A DNA stretch of 64,000 bases from Azolla caroliniana (lineage: Eukaryota; Polypodiophyta), in contig JBHGNT010000011.1 in assembly GCA_043228905.1 (NCBI GenBank), positions 13,826,001-13,890,000 on the forward strand. Direction: 5' to 3'. Positions 1 through 11,400 of this stretch are shown piece after piece. Both the position numbers and the translations under genes were made by a program. Every line of letters begins with the position of its first letter. Positions within the stretch are counted from its first letter, which is position 1. A model generated the notes under the pieces. The model saw nothing but the letters and a program-made list of their open reading frames with translations. It made no database searches and was not told the origin of the DNA.

Positions 1-1232
1 TGGCAAATATGGTTGATGTTGCTAAGGCCCTAGCTCGACCACCTGCATACACAACAAAATACTTTGGGTGTGAGCTTGGTGCCCAATCTAAGTTTGATGA
101 GAAGACTGGTACTGCTATTGTTAATGGTGCTCATGATACTGCAAAACTTGCAGGTCTTTTAGAAAATTTCATCAAGAAATATGTGCAATGCTATGGATGT
201 AGGAATCCTGAAACTGAAATTATTATCACCAAAAATCAGCTTATAACAATGAAATGTGCTGCTTGTGGATTTTTATCTAATGTTGACATGAGAGACAAGT
301 TGACTACTTTCATTCTCAAAAATCCTCCTGAGCAGAAGAAAAGTGGTAAGAAGGGAATGAGAAGAGCTGAAAAAGAACGCCTGAAAGAAGGAGAGGCTGC
401 GGATGAGGTAAAAAAGGGTAAGAAAACAACCAAAAAGAAAGGGCAAGAAGAGAACGGCCATGTCATTAAGAAGAAAGCAGCTCCGGCATCTGATGGAGAG
501 AAGCATTCTTCTGGCGATAACCAACAGGATGAAACCGAGGAAGAAAGTGATGATGATGATATCCAGTGGCAAACAGATACCTCTGCTACAGCAGCACAGC
601 AGCGTATTCAAGAACAATTAACTGCGGCTACTAGCGAGATGGTCATGATCAACACTATACCTTGCAATCCTGATGTTGCCAAGCCAAATTCAGGGAAAAC
701 TAAAAAGGTCGATCCAGAACTTGAAGTTAAAATGAAGGATTCTAACTCGAAACAGGATGGTTTATCAAGCAATAAAGAGGATCTTCATGAGAAGCTTGTA
801 CAGGATTTTAGGAAGTCTTTGGCAAGTGACTTCGACAGCAACTTAGTGTCTGCGCGTTTGCATGCATGTGATCCCAAATCTAAGCAGGAAACTATGAACG
901 CATATTTTGGAGCCTTGTTTTTTGGAACTTCCAAGGGTCTTGCACGAGAAATAGAGAAGAAAAAGAACTTTTTGTCTCAGGTAATAAATGACCAGCAGGA
1001 TCAGGAACTATTGCTTGGTGCTGTTGAGGGATACTACATCACTCAATCTCTAGAAGTTCGTAAAGAAATTCCTCTGGTGTTAAAGGTCCTGTATGACTTG
1101 GATATCATTGAGGAGGAGATGATAGTGCATTGGTATGACAATGGTTCAGGTGATAACCAGATTAAGAAGCATGCCAAGCTATTTGTTGAATGGCTTCAGA
1201 ATGCTGAGTCTGAGGAGTCTTCCTCAGAGTGA
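1..1232 (+). CDS. eIF5: Eukaryotic translation initiation factor 5 (eIF5), 5'-truncated by the window edge
   Basis: eIF5 is the GTPase-activating protein for eIF2 in the 43S/48S pre-initiation complex. The frame is open from base 3 (codons Ala-Asn before the Met at 9), and plant eIF5 has a further N-terminal segment before this MVDVAKALARP block, so the real start lies upstream of the window. Counted from the Met at 9, the visible 407 aa contain the rest of the N-terminal eIF2B/eIF5 fold with a C2C2 zinc ribbon (C61, C64, C83, C86). A lysine/acid-rich linker (about 105-270) follows, then a C-terminal W2/HEAT domain (about 265-395) ending in an acidic-aromatic tail (HWYDNG, LFVEWLQ, SEESSSE). 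The W2 domain normally binds eIF2-beta and eIF1/eIF3c. No intron interrupts the visible coding region, which is usual for plant eIF5. The stop is TGA at 1230-1232. Confidence 0.96.
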   Translation, partial: ANMVDVAKALARPPAYTTKYFGCELGAQSKFDEKTGTAIVNGAHDTAKLAGLLENFIKKYVQCYGCRNPETEIIITKNQLITMKCAACGFLSNVDMRDKLTTFILKNPPEQKKSGKKGMRRAEKERLKEGEAADEVKKGKKTTKKKGQEENGHVIKKKAAPASDGEKHSSGDNQQDETEEESDDDDIQWQTDTSATAAQQRIQEQLTAATSEMVMINTIPCNPDVAKPNSGKTKKVDPELEVKMKDSNSKQDGLSSNKEDLHEKLVQDFRKSLASDFDSNLVSARLHACDPKSKQETMNAYFGALFFGTSKGLAREIEKKKNFLSQVINDQQDQELLLGAVEGYYITQSLEVRKEIPLVLKVLYDLDIIEEEMIVHWYDNGSGDNQIKKHAKLFVEWLQNAESEESSSE

Positions 1233-1343
1233 ATTTGGATTTCTGAATGAATTGCTTAGGCCACAGCTAGGTTAAGAACATGCCAAGCTATATGTTGAAT
1301 GGCCGCAGAATCCCTAGTTTTGAGAAATCCTCTTCAGAGGGAA
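1161..1343 (+). repeat. Duplicated end of the eIF5 coding sequence (second copy decayed, in the 3' UTR)
   Basis: The last ~72 coding bases (1161-1232, ending at the TGA) recur with substitutions at about 1272-1343, some 40 bp past the stop. Shared blocks include CATGCCAAGCTAT, TGTTGAATGGC and the GAG-rich end. The second copy is out of use: it follows the stop and has lost the matching stop codon. It is a short tandem duplication rather than an exon. Confidence 0.75.
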
Positions 1344-1377
1344 ATAGGTTTAGTAATCTTCTTTTCAAGTGTGTTTG

Positions 1378-1732
1378 TTGAACTTTTTGGTTTGGTGTGC
1401 TTTGTTTTCTCATCCGCAGATGACCTTTTTGGTGTGATGTGTGGTGCATCTTTCTGATGCAAATAATGGCGTTCTGTACTGAATGCAATATGATGGATGT
1501 TATTTTATGGAATCAGTGTATTTAAGGCTGATTTAAATATCAAATGAACCTTCTTATGTTATCAGACAAATTTTCTGGTTTTGGAGTGTTTTGTTTTCTC
1601 CTTAATAGACAAACTTTTTTGGTGTGGGGTGTGGTGCATCTTTGTAATACAAATAATTGGACTCTTTTACTGATAATGAATGTTTTCTTATGGAATCAGT
1701 AATCTGAAGGTCCACTTGAATATCAAATGTTT
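1378..1732 (+). repeat. Imperfect ~190-bp tandem duplication in the eIF5 3' flank
   Basis: Two diverged copies follow each other, about 1378-1550 and about 1567-1732. They share in the same order a TTTGTTTTCTC block, a TTTTTGGTGTG block, GTGTGGTGCATCTTT, ACAAATAAT-like sequence, TTATGGAATCAGT and GAATATCAAATG-like ends. It probably lies in or just past the 3' UTR. No gene is visible here. Confidence 0.65.
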
Positions 1733-1881
1733 GTGTGGTGTGGTATTTTGGATAGATATCGTTTTGTTTCTCAGATTGAACCAAGTTTATGTTGAATCTT
1801 TACCCCTTATTGGAAACAGTTGTCAATGATGCTGGGTCACAGTAATGTTGATGGAGGATAAGCCTCCTAGAGAAGGTTTTA

Positions 1882-1971
1882 TAGACTTGACTGAATTAGC
1901 TGTTTCTCCTACCCATGTGGAGATGGTAGACTTGACTGAATTAGCTGTTTCTCTTACCCATGTGGAGATGG
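1882..1971 (+). repeat. 45-bp tandem duplication
   Basis: Two near-identical 45-bp units (1882-1926 and 1927-1971) differ at about one position. Both start TAGACTTGACTGAATTAGC and end CCATGTGGAGATGG. The high identity points to a recent slippage or unequal-exchange event. Confidence 0.9.
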
Positions 1972-2855
1972 TTTAGGGGCGTAGTTATTAAAAAAATGTG
2001 TAAATGCATTCATGTGGTTTGAGGTAGGTCGCAAGAACTCTGGCAAAAGTCTACAAATGTCTTTATTTATCAATGAAGGCCTCTGAAGGAGGATAGCCTG
2101 ATATGTGCTTTCAGTTTTACTTTAAATTGATATATAGTAAACTAAGCTGCAACTGTTTTTTTGCTGGTATACACATACATTTATATATCTTGTGAAGTGA
2201 ATTTGTGAGATCTTGTGCAGAAGGATGGTGTACCATAAGCCCATGGTCAAAGCCCATTCTTGAGTTCGAAGTATGCAACCTCTGAAATCGATGAATAATG
2301 TATGCAGGATCTTTAGAGGGACAAAACATGGCAGTATCAGCCAAGCATCCTCTGTACAAAATGGGATTAAATAGCAGTCAATATAATAAGACAATAATCT
2401 GGTCTGCACATTCCCGCCACAAATGTCTCATCTATTCATTCTGCAGCAGTTGGGCCACGTTTCCTAACCATTATTGTGCTTCCAGTTGCGATATGTATGC
2501 TATATTCTTGTTTCAACAACCGCATGAGACTGATGATCAGATAGCAAAAGCATTTAGCCAACCAGGACCAGTAATGGAGCCACAGGGATGTGCTGAGAGG
2601 TGCATTTTGTATTTCTGAGAGGAACACAATAAGTGAATCGGCATGCAGCAAGCTATAAAGAGTGGGTTCTATTGGACATGTCTAATGGGGATGATCAGAG
2701 GAAGCTGCAGAAATCTCGTAAGTAGAGATGGTCATCATCAGCAAAATGTCATCTCAACTTGTTGAAGTTGAAGGACACTTCAATGAGAATGGCAAAGCAG
2801 TGCTTATCCTTCTTCATGATGAAGGATGATAATTAAAGGCTATAATTAGGAGGGG
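1972..2855. other. Intergenic, no gene recognised
   Basis: AT-rich sequence downstream of eIF5. The open frames here are short, overlap on both strands and match no family I know. Nothing else was identified before the MITE. Confidence 0.6.
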
Positions 2856-2864
2856 AATATTATA

Positions 2865-3173
2865 GGGAAAAGTACCACGATACCCCTGGAAGTTCATCTA
2901 TTTACCAGAATGCCCCTGAAAGTTCTAAATTTACCAAATTACGCCTATGTCCAAAAAATTACACTTTATAAAGTAATTATACACTCAAATCTTTGGTAAA
3001 TAGGGCTGGTGCGGGTCCATTTCTTCCACCTTTGATAGGGCTTGTAGATTTGAGTGTATAATTACTTTATAAAGTGTAATTTTTTGGACATAGGGGTAGT
3101 TTGGTAAATTTGGAACTTTCAGGGGCATTATGGTAAATAGACGAACTTCCAGGGGTATCCTGGTACTTTTCCC
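2865..3173 (+). mobile_element. Mutator-type MITE, copy 1 (309 bp, 9-bp target duplication)
   Basis: The element is almost wholly palindromic. Its ends are GGGAAAAGTACCA and the reverse complement TGGTACTTTTCCC. Inverted arms of ~130 bp (including TCCAAAAAATTACACTTTAT and its complement) surround a short loop. It is flanked by a perfect 9-bp direct duplication AATATTATA at 2856-2864 and 3174-3182. A 9-bp duplication with long terminal inverted repeats is the signature of the Mutator (MULE) superfamily, and the absence of coding capacity makes this a non-autonomous MITE. A second copy lies at 52062-52375 with its loop in the opposite orientation. Confidence 0.93.
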
Positions 3174-3182
3174 AATATTATA

Positions 3183-4822
3183 TTCAGAATATTGACTGGC
3201 GGCGGGCTGCGGTGCTGGACCATTTGGATCAAGGTTTGGACGATTGATGCATCTTTCACAGGGACATGAATGTGGCTAGCTGACAACAGAGATGGGGATT
3301 GGTGACAGTTCGGGTTGGCAAGTGAGATGGAGCACAAATGAAGCTTGGTAATCATGCCATGGGACTTCACGATACATGGTACGGAGTTCTTCAACATCAC
3401 AGCCAAGACCACAGTAAGATTGATATGTACAGCTTTGGTGTGTTCAATGGATTGTGATCTCCAAGTCACAACATCACATGGAAACTGACGACCCCTCATC
3501 AGAACTACACAGACAAGTTATATCTTGATTCATAAGACAACTTTATCATGACAATAATCAGGCAATCAACCATCCCTGCCACACAAGATGAGGTGCTAAC
3601 TATAAACACATGAGAATAATGTGCATCTATCAAATACTGCATAATTTCTTTGCACAATGAACTTCTCTTCGCAAATTGGCACACATTGAAGATTGCATTG
3701 AACCTGCATCACAGCAATTAGATCTCAAATAAACTAGTGCTATGCCTAACATTGATCATATTTAAAATACTTATTCCTTGGTCAGAAGGCATAATGCAGT
3801 AATAACCGAAATTAACTCAATGTAGATATGCCAAAGCGAACTTGTCTAAATGTATTTTCAAAATTAATGAAAGCTGTATATTTCTCTTTCAAAATTCTGT
3901 AATAAATTATTGTGGCCATGTTACTTTAGCTATGCATTAATACCAATATTCCCTCATATTATCATCTTTGAGGCCCTTGTTCCAAAGAGATGAGACAGAC
4001 AGCAAGAGAGACACTGGTTTTCCAAGAAAGGGTAAATTACAAACCTGAAGACCATCCAGTAACCTGGATCACTTCACGATTAATATATTTTTCAGTTGTC
4101 TTAGGCATAGCATTTTGAAACATGACTCAATTAGGTGGAATTAAGTCTATGTTCACACAATACAATCCATACAAGCCTGATCAGCGGAAAAATGCCTCTG
4201 CTTGGAGAGATGGATGATGTCACATTCGTTGGAATTGTAGAATTTTAACAACAAAATTCATTCAAACCCTATATCCACAACAATTGATTAATTTGTTATG
4301 GACAGGAATCCTCAAGAAGACAAGCGTGATACTCATTCTAAGTCAATGTCTTTGTCATCAGGATCATTATAAGAAGTATTCATTAATTATATACAACATA
4401 GGGCAATAAGTGTTAGTATAACGCCAATTTAACAGTGTATCATTTAATTTCCCTTCTTACTGATCATATAAAACCCTTCTCTTGCCAACTGTACGATCCA
4501 ATCTTGTGGGATTTTTCAAAATAATAAGTAATATCATAGTAAGGTACTCATCACCGATGTGAATTATCTGCAACATGCATGGTTCCATCCAATTCTTCAT
4601 TGGCATAAGCAATGGCCAAATTATCAGAGTGTACATAGTAAAACCTGAGACAAATTGAGAGATTATTGGAGAAAATGTTATGCTGCAAAGTCTTGCAGAA
4701 GATCTCTATATTATTTTTGCACAGAGATCTTTACTCTTAAGGGTGCATTGTATATACCCCCACCAGAAAATTAGCAAAAACATCTCCACTTACATCAATT
4801 CACATGCTATTAATAGCTTGGC
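3183..4822. other. Intergenic between the MITE and the PPR gene, no gene recognised
   Basis: About 1.6 kb of AT-rich sequence. The 3' UTR of the minus-strand PPR gene must lie in the right-hand part. Open frames are short and resemble nothing I recognise; the 123-aa frame at 3128-3499 (-) runs into the MITE arm and is treated as chance. Confidence 0.55.
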
Positions 4823-6880
4823 TTATGCAAAGCAAGCCATATTTTCCGATCTCAGCGCTTCAACGTTTACGGCATCTTCTTGCATGCCAGCAGACATATA
4901 AATATCAGTCATAAGGACATAAGCTGCAGCACAACTGTGGTCTAGTTGTACTACATGATCAAAAGCCAATCTCCCAATCTTCACGTTTCCCCACTTTCTA
5001 CAAACACCCAATAATGCAAGCCAAACTGAAGGGCAGCCAGAGCATGGAATTGTTTGAATCAGCGACATTACCTTTCCGAAATGCCCAGCACATCCGTAAA
5101 CCACCACCATGCAAGTCTGGTGTTCTAAGCTTGGTGTGAGACCATATTTTCTAGTCATATCCTCGAACACTATTTGGGCATCATCCAATAGCCCTGAATG
5201 ACTACATGCATTCAGAATGCATAGAAAGGTGACCATATTTGGAAGGATCCCCTCACCTTGCATCTGTTCAAAACAGTCCAGTGCCTCTTGTCCTCGTCCT
5301 TGTTGGGCATAACCAGCAAGCATTGCATTCCAAGATATAGTATCTCGGGAAGGAAGCTTTTCAAGCACTTGTTGTGCTTTTGCAGGAAACCCACATTTAG
5401 CATACATGTCTACCAATGCATTGCCTAGCACGATATCTTTCTTCAGCAAACCACTACTGCTTAGCTCCTTGTGGATTCCTTCTCCCTTATCGATCGCTCC
5501 TGTGCTGCCACAGGCATTCAAGACACAAATAAAGGTTACCACATTTGGAGTTGCACCCTGACATTGCATTCGCTCAAAACAGTTCAACGCTTCTTGCCCT
5601 TGCCCATGTTGGGCATACCCTGCAATTAATGCTGACCAGGAGACTATGTCTTGAACACAAATGTTGTCATGAACGTGTGTTGCTTCTACAAGATTGCCAC
5701 ATTTCACATATATATCCACCAACACATTACCAAGCACATCATTTTTCTCTAATAATCCCCTCATGACAATGTCATTATGGATTTGTTTTACCTTGTTCAT
5801 GGTTTTTGTGTGGTCACAGGCCTTCAAGATACAAATATAAGTGACTACATCAGGTGAGAGACCTTCATCGTGCATTCGCTCAAAACATCTCAGAGCTTCA
5901 AGATGTTGTCCTTGCTTGGAATATCCTGCAATTAGCGCAGACCAAGAAACTACATTCCGAACTGGAAGCTCTTCAAGCACTTTTTGTGCTTTCACAAGCA
6001 TACCACATCTTGCGTACATATCCAACAAAGCATTTCCAAGCAAAATATTCTTCTTCAAAAACCCCCTTCTTGTAATCTCATCATGAATTTCCTTGCCCTT
6101 GTCAACATCTCCAGTGCTGCCACATGCCTTCAAGATGGAAGTGAAGGTGACAACATCCGGTGAAAATCCCTCTCTTTGCATTTGTTCAAAACATTGAAGA
6201 GCTTCATGGCCCTGTTCATGTTGAGCATATCCTGCAATCAAAGCCGACCATGCGACCGCATCTCTTACGTGAAGCTCTTTAAGCACTTCGTGAGCTTTTA
6301 CAAGAAGACCACATTTGGCATACATATCTACCAAAGCAGTGCCAAGAACAACATTTCTATACAGCAAGCCCTTGCGTATAACCTCATCATGAATAAGTTT
6401 TCCCTTACTAACATCTCCCACATTGGCACAAGCCTTCAAGATGCATGTGAACGTAACCCCATCGGGAGAAAGACCTTCACTTCGCATTTGTTCGAAACAG
6501 TTCAATGCATCATGGCTTCGGCCACAGTGGGCATACCCTGAGATGAGTGCATTCCAAGTGATCAAGCTTTGAGTCGGGAGTTCATCATGCAGAGTTTGTG
6601 CTTTGGCAAGTTCACCACATTTAGCATACATACTGATCAAACTGCTGGCAACATGGGGGCTCTTCTCAAGCAACCCAGCTTCCAGGATGCTGCCGTGTAG
6701 TTTAATGCCTTGACATAGATCGTTCTTCTTGCTGCAATCCTTGAGCAGGGCGACAACAGAAAAAGCATTCATTAGCAAACGTGTGATTAGAATCGATACT
6801 CCATCAATGCATTCCGATATAATAATAAAAAGGTCCAATACATCAGTGCAATCATGAGAATGGAAAATGAATTCATTCAC
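4823..6880 (-). CDS. PLS-class pentatricopeptide repeat protein, ends within the E region
   Basis: An intronless 685-aa protein. PLS-class PPR proteins bind single-stranded organellar RNA, mostly to specify C-to-U (in ferns also U-to-C) editing sites in plastids or mitochondria. From about residue 75 onward the protein is a regular array of P, L and S motifs, with a period of about 100 residues per PLS triplet. Recurrent anchors are MYAKCG, WSALIAGYAQHGQG, EALxCFEQMQ and DVVTFTSILKACGS. A final L2-S2 pair and an E1-like segment (AYVLMTDIYMSAGMQEDA) follow, and the protein then stops after the atypical tail ENMACFA. The E2/E+ and DYW deaminase parts are absent. The first ~40 residues (start Met at 6880, in-frame stop four codons upstream) look hydrophobic rather than like a typical transit peptide, so the 5' end is uncertain. 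Confidence 0.93.
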   Translation of the reverse strand: MNEFIFHSHDCTDVLDLFIIISECIDGVSILITRLLMNAFSVVALLKDCSKKNDLCQGIKLHGSILEAGLLEKSPHVASSLISMYAKCGELAKAQTLHDELPTQSLITWNALISGYAHCGRSHDALNCFEQMRSEGLSPDGVTFTCILKACANVGDVSKGKLIHDEVIRKGLLYRNVVLGTALVDMYAKCGLLVKAHEVLKELHVRDAVAWSALIAGYAQHEQGHEALQCFEQMQREGFSPDVVTFTSILKACGSTGDVDKGKEIHDEITRRGFLKKNILLGNALLDMYARCGMLVKAQKVLEELPVRNVVSWSALIAGYSKQGQHLEALRCFERMHDEGLSPDVVTYICILKACDHTKTMNKVKQIHNDIVMRGLLEKNDVLGNVLVDIYVKCGNLVEATHVHDNICVQDIVSWSALIAGYAQHGQGQEALNCFERMQCQGATPNVVTFICVLNACGSTGAIDKGEGIHKELSSSGLLKKDIVLGNALVDMYAKCGFPAKAQQVLEKLPSRDTISWNAMLAGYAQQGRGQEALDCFEQMQGEGILPNMVTFLCILNACSHSGLLDDAQIVFEDMTRKYGLTPSLEHQTCMVVVYGCAGHFGKVMSLIQTIPCSGCPSVWLALLGVCRKWGNVKIGRLAFDHVVQLDHSCAAAYVLMTDIYMSAGMQEDAVNVEALRSENMACFA

Positions 6881-8465
6881 TACAGCTTAACGCTGTATAT
6901 GAGAAGTCTTATGCCGTTCAAAAATCCACAGTAAACATCTAAGCACCACTTTTTACATTGTATGAGGACCAATCTTGACTCAAGACATCAAGAATCAGAC
7001 ACTTCAACTTCTAGCAGACTTTGAATGCATGTTTGCATGACCTTCTCGCCCAACAAGTTGGTTTTCATTTACTTGGGAGTGAATTTAATGCCCCTAATTT
7101 TTCAGGTCACATTTTTTTCATGCATTAACAATCTCTTCTGGGTTTTCATTGACTGCATATTGAGGTTTGTAGTGATCAATATAAGTTGACCCTAAGACAT
7201 GCAAAATTTTATGTCAAACGGTGATGGAAACCATGACCATGACCTCCATTATGTTCATTAGCTTTTTACAACCATGATGCATTCTAGGATATGATATAAT
7301 GTATGCTTGGTCTTATTAGATGGATCCAATAGTTGAAAAACATGAAGCCAAGACAAACAACGTTTTGTCTTGTTGCTTATTTACAATTGACATTTTGATA
7401 TGCCAAGCAAAGGTTTCACAAGAAGTGGTAGACCTAGAAGCAACAATTACTATATTATTAGAGGTTCATGTTATGCAAACCATTGGTGCATTATCCACCA
7501 AATTGACACAATAGATTTTTGTGACATACTATGAATCAACCAACATACTAACATGAGGGAATCACTAATCATTATAAAAACCAAATATTATCATGACCAA
7601 AACTTCTAGAAAGAAACAAACGTCCAAGCCAATGAGATCACGTCAATAACTAGATCACCAACATTGAAAATTGTTTGTACCCTAGATGGTTTAGTGTTGA
7701 TGTTTGTCATACTAACTAGAACGTTAGTATTTTGAATGATATTCATCTAGATTAACCCCTAGGATAATAGTGTATTCCCTAGTTTTTTGTACTTGGAATA
7801 GTTCGTTCAGTTCTATGACACACATATATGCCCCTATCAAACAAAGACGTGGGTCTTACATCCAGGGATGGTATATGCCAAATGCAGAAAGTTTCATAAT
7901 CTACAAAGCAGAATTCGAGATCTCTAACTAAGCATTCCTGCTTTAATATTGCAAAAGATGTGGGTCTTACATCCAGGGATGGTATATGCATCTAATATGT
8001 AGATGGTTTCCAATCAAAACATTTCTAGTAGAACAATTCCATCAAATCGCTGCACATTAGAATGCAAGCTCGTCTTCATAAATTACATTGCAACTATTTT
8101 TCACAATAGATGAACTAACCAAAACATGGTTGCCCTTGCACCAATGTAAATTCTATGACAAATCCAATAAAAATTAGCAAGCGCAGTTCACAAATTCTAT
8201 GATAAATAACAAAAATCTTTGAGATTTTAATTAATCCAAAGTAAATCGAATGTAAAGAGGATAAGATGTGCAGAAGAATATCTTCCCAGGTAGAGATATA
8301 AATGGACCACATATTGGCAGCTAAATAAAAATGTCTCCTCTTAATGTAGGTATGAAGATTCAATTGCCTATAATTGATGGGATGATACTCCAGAAGTCCT
8401 AAACTAGGTTGCAAATGTATCAAGGTTTTATCACATTGAGGCAAAACTAGCAACTTTATAATTAC
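6881..8465. other. Intergenic between PPR and LPAT genes, with a ~32-bp spaced direct repeat
   Basis: AT-rich, no gene recognised. A block beginning GAC/TGTGGGTCTTACATCC and ending GGGATGGTATATGC occurs at about 7844-7877 and again at about 7958-7990, ~114 bp apart with near identity. The 3' UTR of the minus-strand LPAT gene must lie in the right-hand part. Confidence 0.6.
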
Positions 8466-11400
8466 TTAACTTTTTCCATTTACTACTTTATGGCTAGCAT
8501 CATCAGATGTCCTTGATTTCATGGGCGTGGATCTCTCTGATTGAGTAAAAATAATGAATATTTGCATTAGGAAAAACACTGCTCCAAGACTTCCAGTAAT
8601 CCATGCTACCCCAATCCAACTGGAAAGCATAGGTCGTAAAAGCATCCCAGCTCCATAAAACAGTAATGCAGACCAGACAATTACCACCTGTAGACACACC
8701 CTAGTTATTTATGTCCTGTCTCGTTAACAAGAGTTGAAAAGTATTAGGTATTTCAGAATATACCAAAAGTGGTTTAATTGGCCTCGGAATAGGATTGTAC
8801 AAATCTTCTCCGAATGTGTTCTGAGATTTGTGTTTATCCAACAGATCATCCTACAAAAATAACCCAATATATGTATACTGAACTGGGTGAATTCATGAAA
8901 AACATCATCATACCTACTGTTGAAAATCCGCCACTACCAAACTATAAGGAAAGAATCTCTTTAATTATCATGGTAATAACCTTCAAGATGAAAGTATCTC
9001 TGCACCATTTTGAAAGTCCATCCTCTGTCTGAGGCAAATCAGACATAGGGCATCTCCTCACATGTAGATGGACCTGCATTTCAGATATAGACCATCATAT
9101 CAATATAGGTAAATAGGTATAAACATTAACAGGAACTCAAAGAAGCGTCTTAAAAGATCATGAGAATATATACACACATATCTTATCTATTGACTATATA
9201 TACATACTCAATATATATAGATTGAGTTAAGCAGAATCCTTCCTAGCAGCTTTCACTTTCAGCTTCTGTTAACGAAATTTTCTCTTGTATTTTAATACAA
9301 AAGAATGAGAAAGATACTGCAATTTTGTCAATGTCCAAGTTGAATGTCGTCTGACTTATATACATTGCAGGAGACTGCATTTCAGTTCCATTTTTTAGTA
9401 ACCAAAATCCTAAATGCATGTCATTCACATATATGATAATAATGCATCTTGTTCATTTTTTAGTTCCATCATAAACATTTGATTGAAACTACGAACTATT
9501 TCTGCATAATAAAATTTATTCTACCTTTGCCAAGGTAGACACTTTAATTCCTTATATATATGGCTTTCCTAACGTTTTCTCATGATGCATTAACTGATCT
9601 CAGTGATTACAGGATGGCATCAGGAGCATGAAATTACTACTCTATGCTGAGCATTACTCCCACAAAAACTGATAAGATTTGGGCTACCATAAAATTTTAA
9701 GACACGTGATGTTTCAGTAGTGAATATTTGTCTAAGCATTTTAAAGGTTTTCGCAAACAGGAGAAAATATTGCATGTTACAAGTTAAGATCACTCATGGA
9801 AAACAGGTTAAGGTCAAGCATGGAACATTACCACAGATGGTTGACCACTAAGCACCCGTTTCAGTGTAGGAGCAGGTGATTCCCTCGGAACACTGACAGT
9901 TACATCATAAACTGCTGGCACAAAATCACGCAAGTTGATAACCGCAGATACAAACCCCTGCATGTGTAATGATAATGTGGTCTTTGTAGCAGCGAAAAAT
10001 GACAGTTTAAATAAGCAGATTTCTCATCATAATAATATGAGATAAGCATGTAAATAAAACTCTTCCAAAAGAAGTATTATCTACATTGTCAAGACATATC
10101 TTGCTCTCCACAGGAAATGCTTCGTCCTTAAGACACAGTCCCATTTTTTTTCAAAGTCTCATCTTATTACAGAAACATAGCACAAAACGAAAATAGGCAG
10201 AATACGCATGTTCAAAAACCTTCCCAAGTAGAAACTCTGTATCATACATATTGTACATCATATAGATAACCTTCTCTATTGTTCCCGCTTTGTCCCCTTC
10301 CAATAGAGCCTTCACTGACCCTTTTAGGATCACAACCACATAGAACTGAATTGTATAATCAGATATAGATTTTGTGAAGCTGGATGAAGAGAGGGCTTGG
10401 ATCACAAACTCTTAGGAAGAAATGGAAAACAAGCCAACTCAACCATACAAAGAATCATCATGAACTTCTTCATATCCACAGCTCCTACATCGGTCCACCA
10501 GATCCCAACATACATTAGAGAATGCCCTAGAGGAGTAACCCAGGAAAGAGAATAACATCTGTTGAGCAAAACAGTCACGCCCTCATTGAATTCATCCATA
10601 ACCTCACTACCTCAAAAGGGTTAAAGCCATGATTGTAAATCATAAGAGCTAACGCCACGCTATTGTTATTCATTCCATGTAGAATATCCAATGAGGCACA
10701 TACCATGGAAGTGCTTCAATCTTGGCTTTTAACTGGTCATTTTGGCATTTCATAGACTATTATGTTACTTAGAATGTCCAATCAGGGACATATATGAACA
10801 AACTTCAATTTTAGCCTTAGCCTTTCACTGGTCATTTTGCATTTCATACAGTGTAATATTATTTTCTTTCTTTCTCCTTCGAGAGATCAAATTTCGTGTT
10901 ATCATTTTGCTTACCTTTGTTCGAGGTATCAGCAAGTTTCTCGGCTTCGGAAAGCCTACTGATGCGGCATATTCTTGAGCTGCCTTTAACTTAGCTTCTG
11001 TAAACCGAGTTCCTTCTACAAAGAGTGCTAACCAAAAAGGTTGTGGAAAACCATTCAGGCGTTGGAAGCCTGCCTGCATAAACATAAGGTCAAGTGTTTG
11101 GTCTCATATGTAAGCTTGATAAAATACGATGAGTAGAACATTGATACGATGACATCTTACTACAAATATCAATTGTTTTAAAATTTCATTCTTACCTTCA
11201 AAGTTCCCTCATCTTTTGACCAATTTCTTTCCAAGAAGGTGTACTCAGAGAACCACATAGACCAGCCAATGACCTTATTGAAGGCAAAGCTTAATGAGGA
11301 AAGTAAACATGTGAAAACTACACAATAAAAGCTACAATAGAAGGGTACACGATAAAATCTACAAGATTTAGATAATAATTAGCAAGGCTTCTCAAACATA

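Noticed and set aside
3128-3499. 123-aa minus-strand open frame next to the MITE
   Set aside because: It overlaps the MITE arm and has no recognisable family features.
10151-10599. Two open frames on the minus strand within LPAT intron 7
   Set aside because: They match no family, are not flanked by usable splice sites in phase, and the LPAT product is complete without them.
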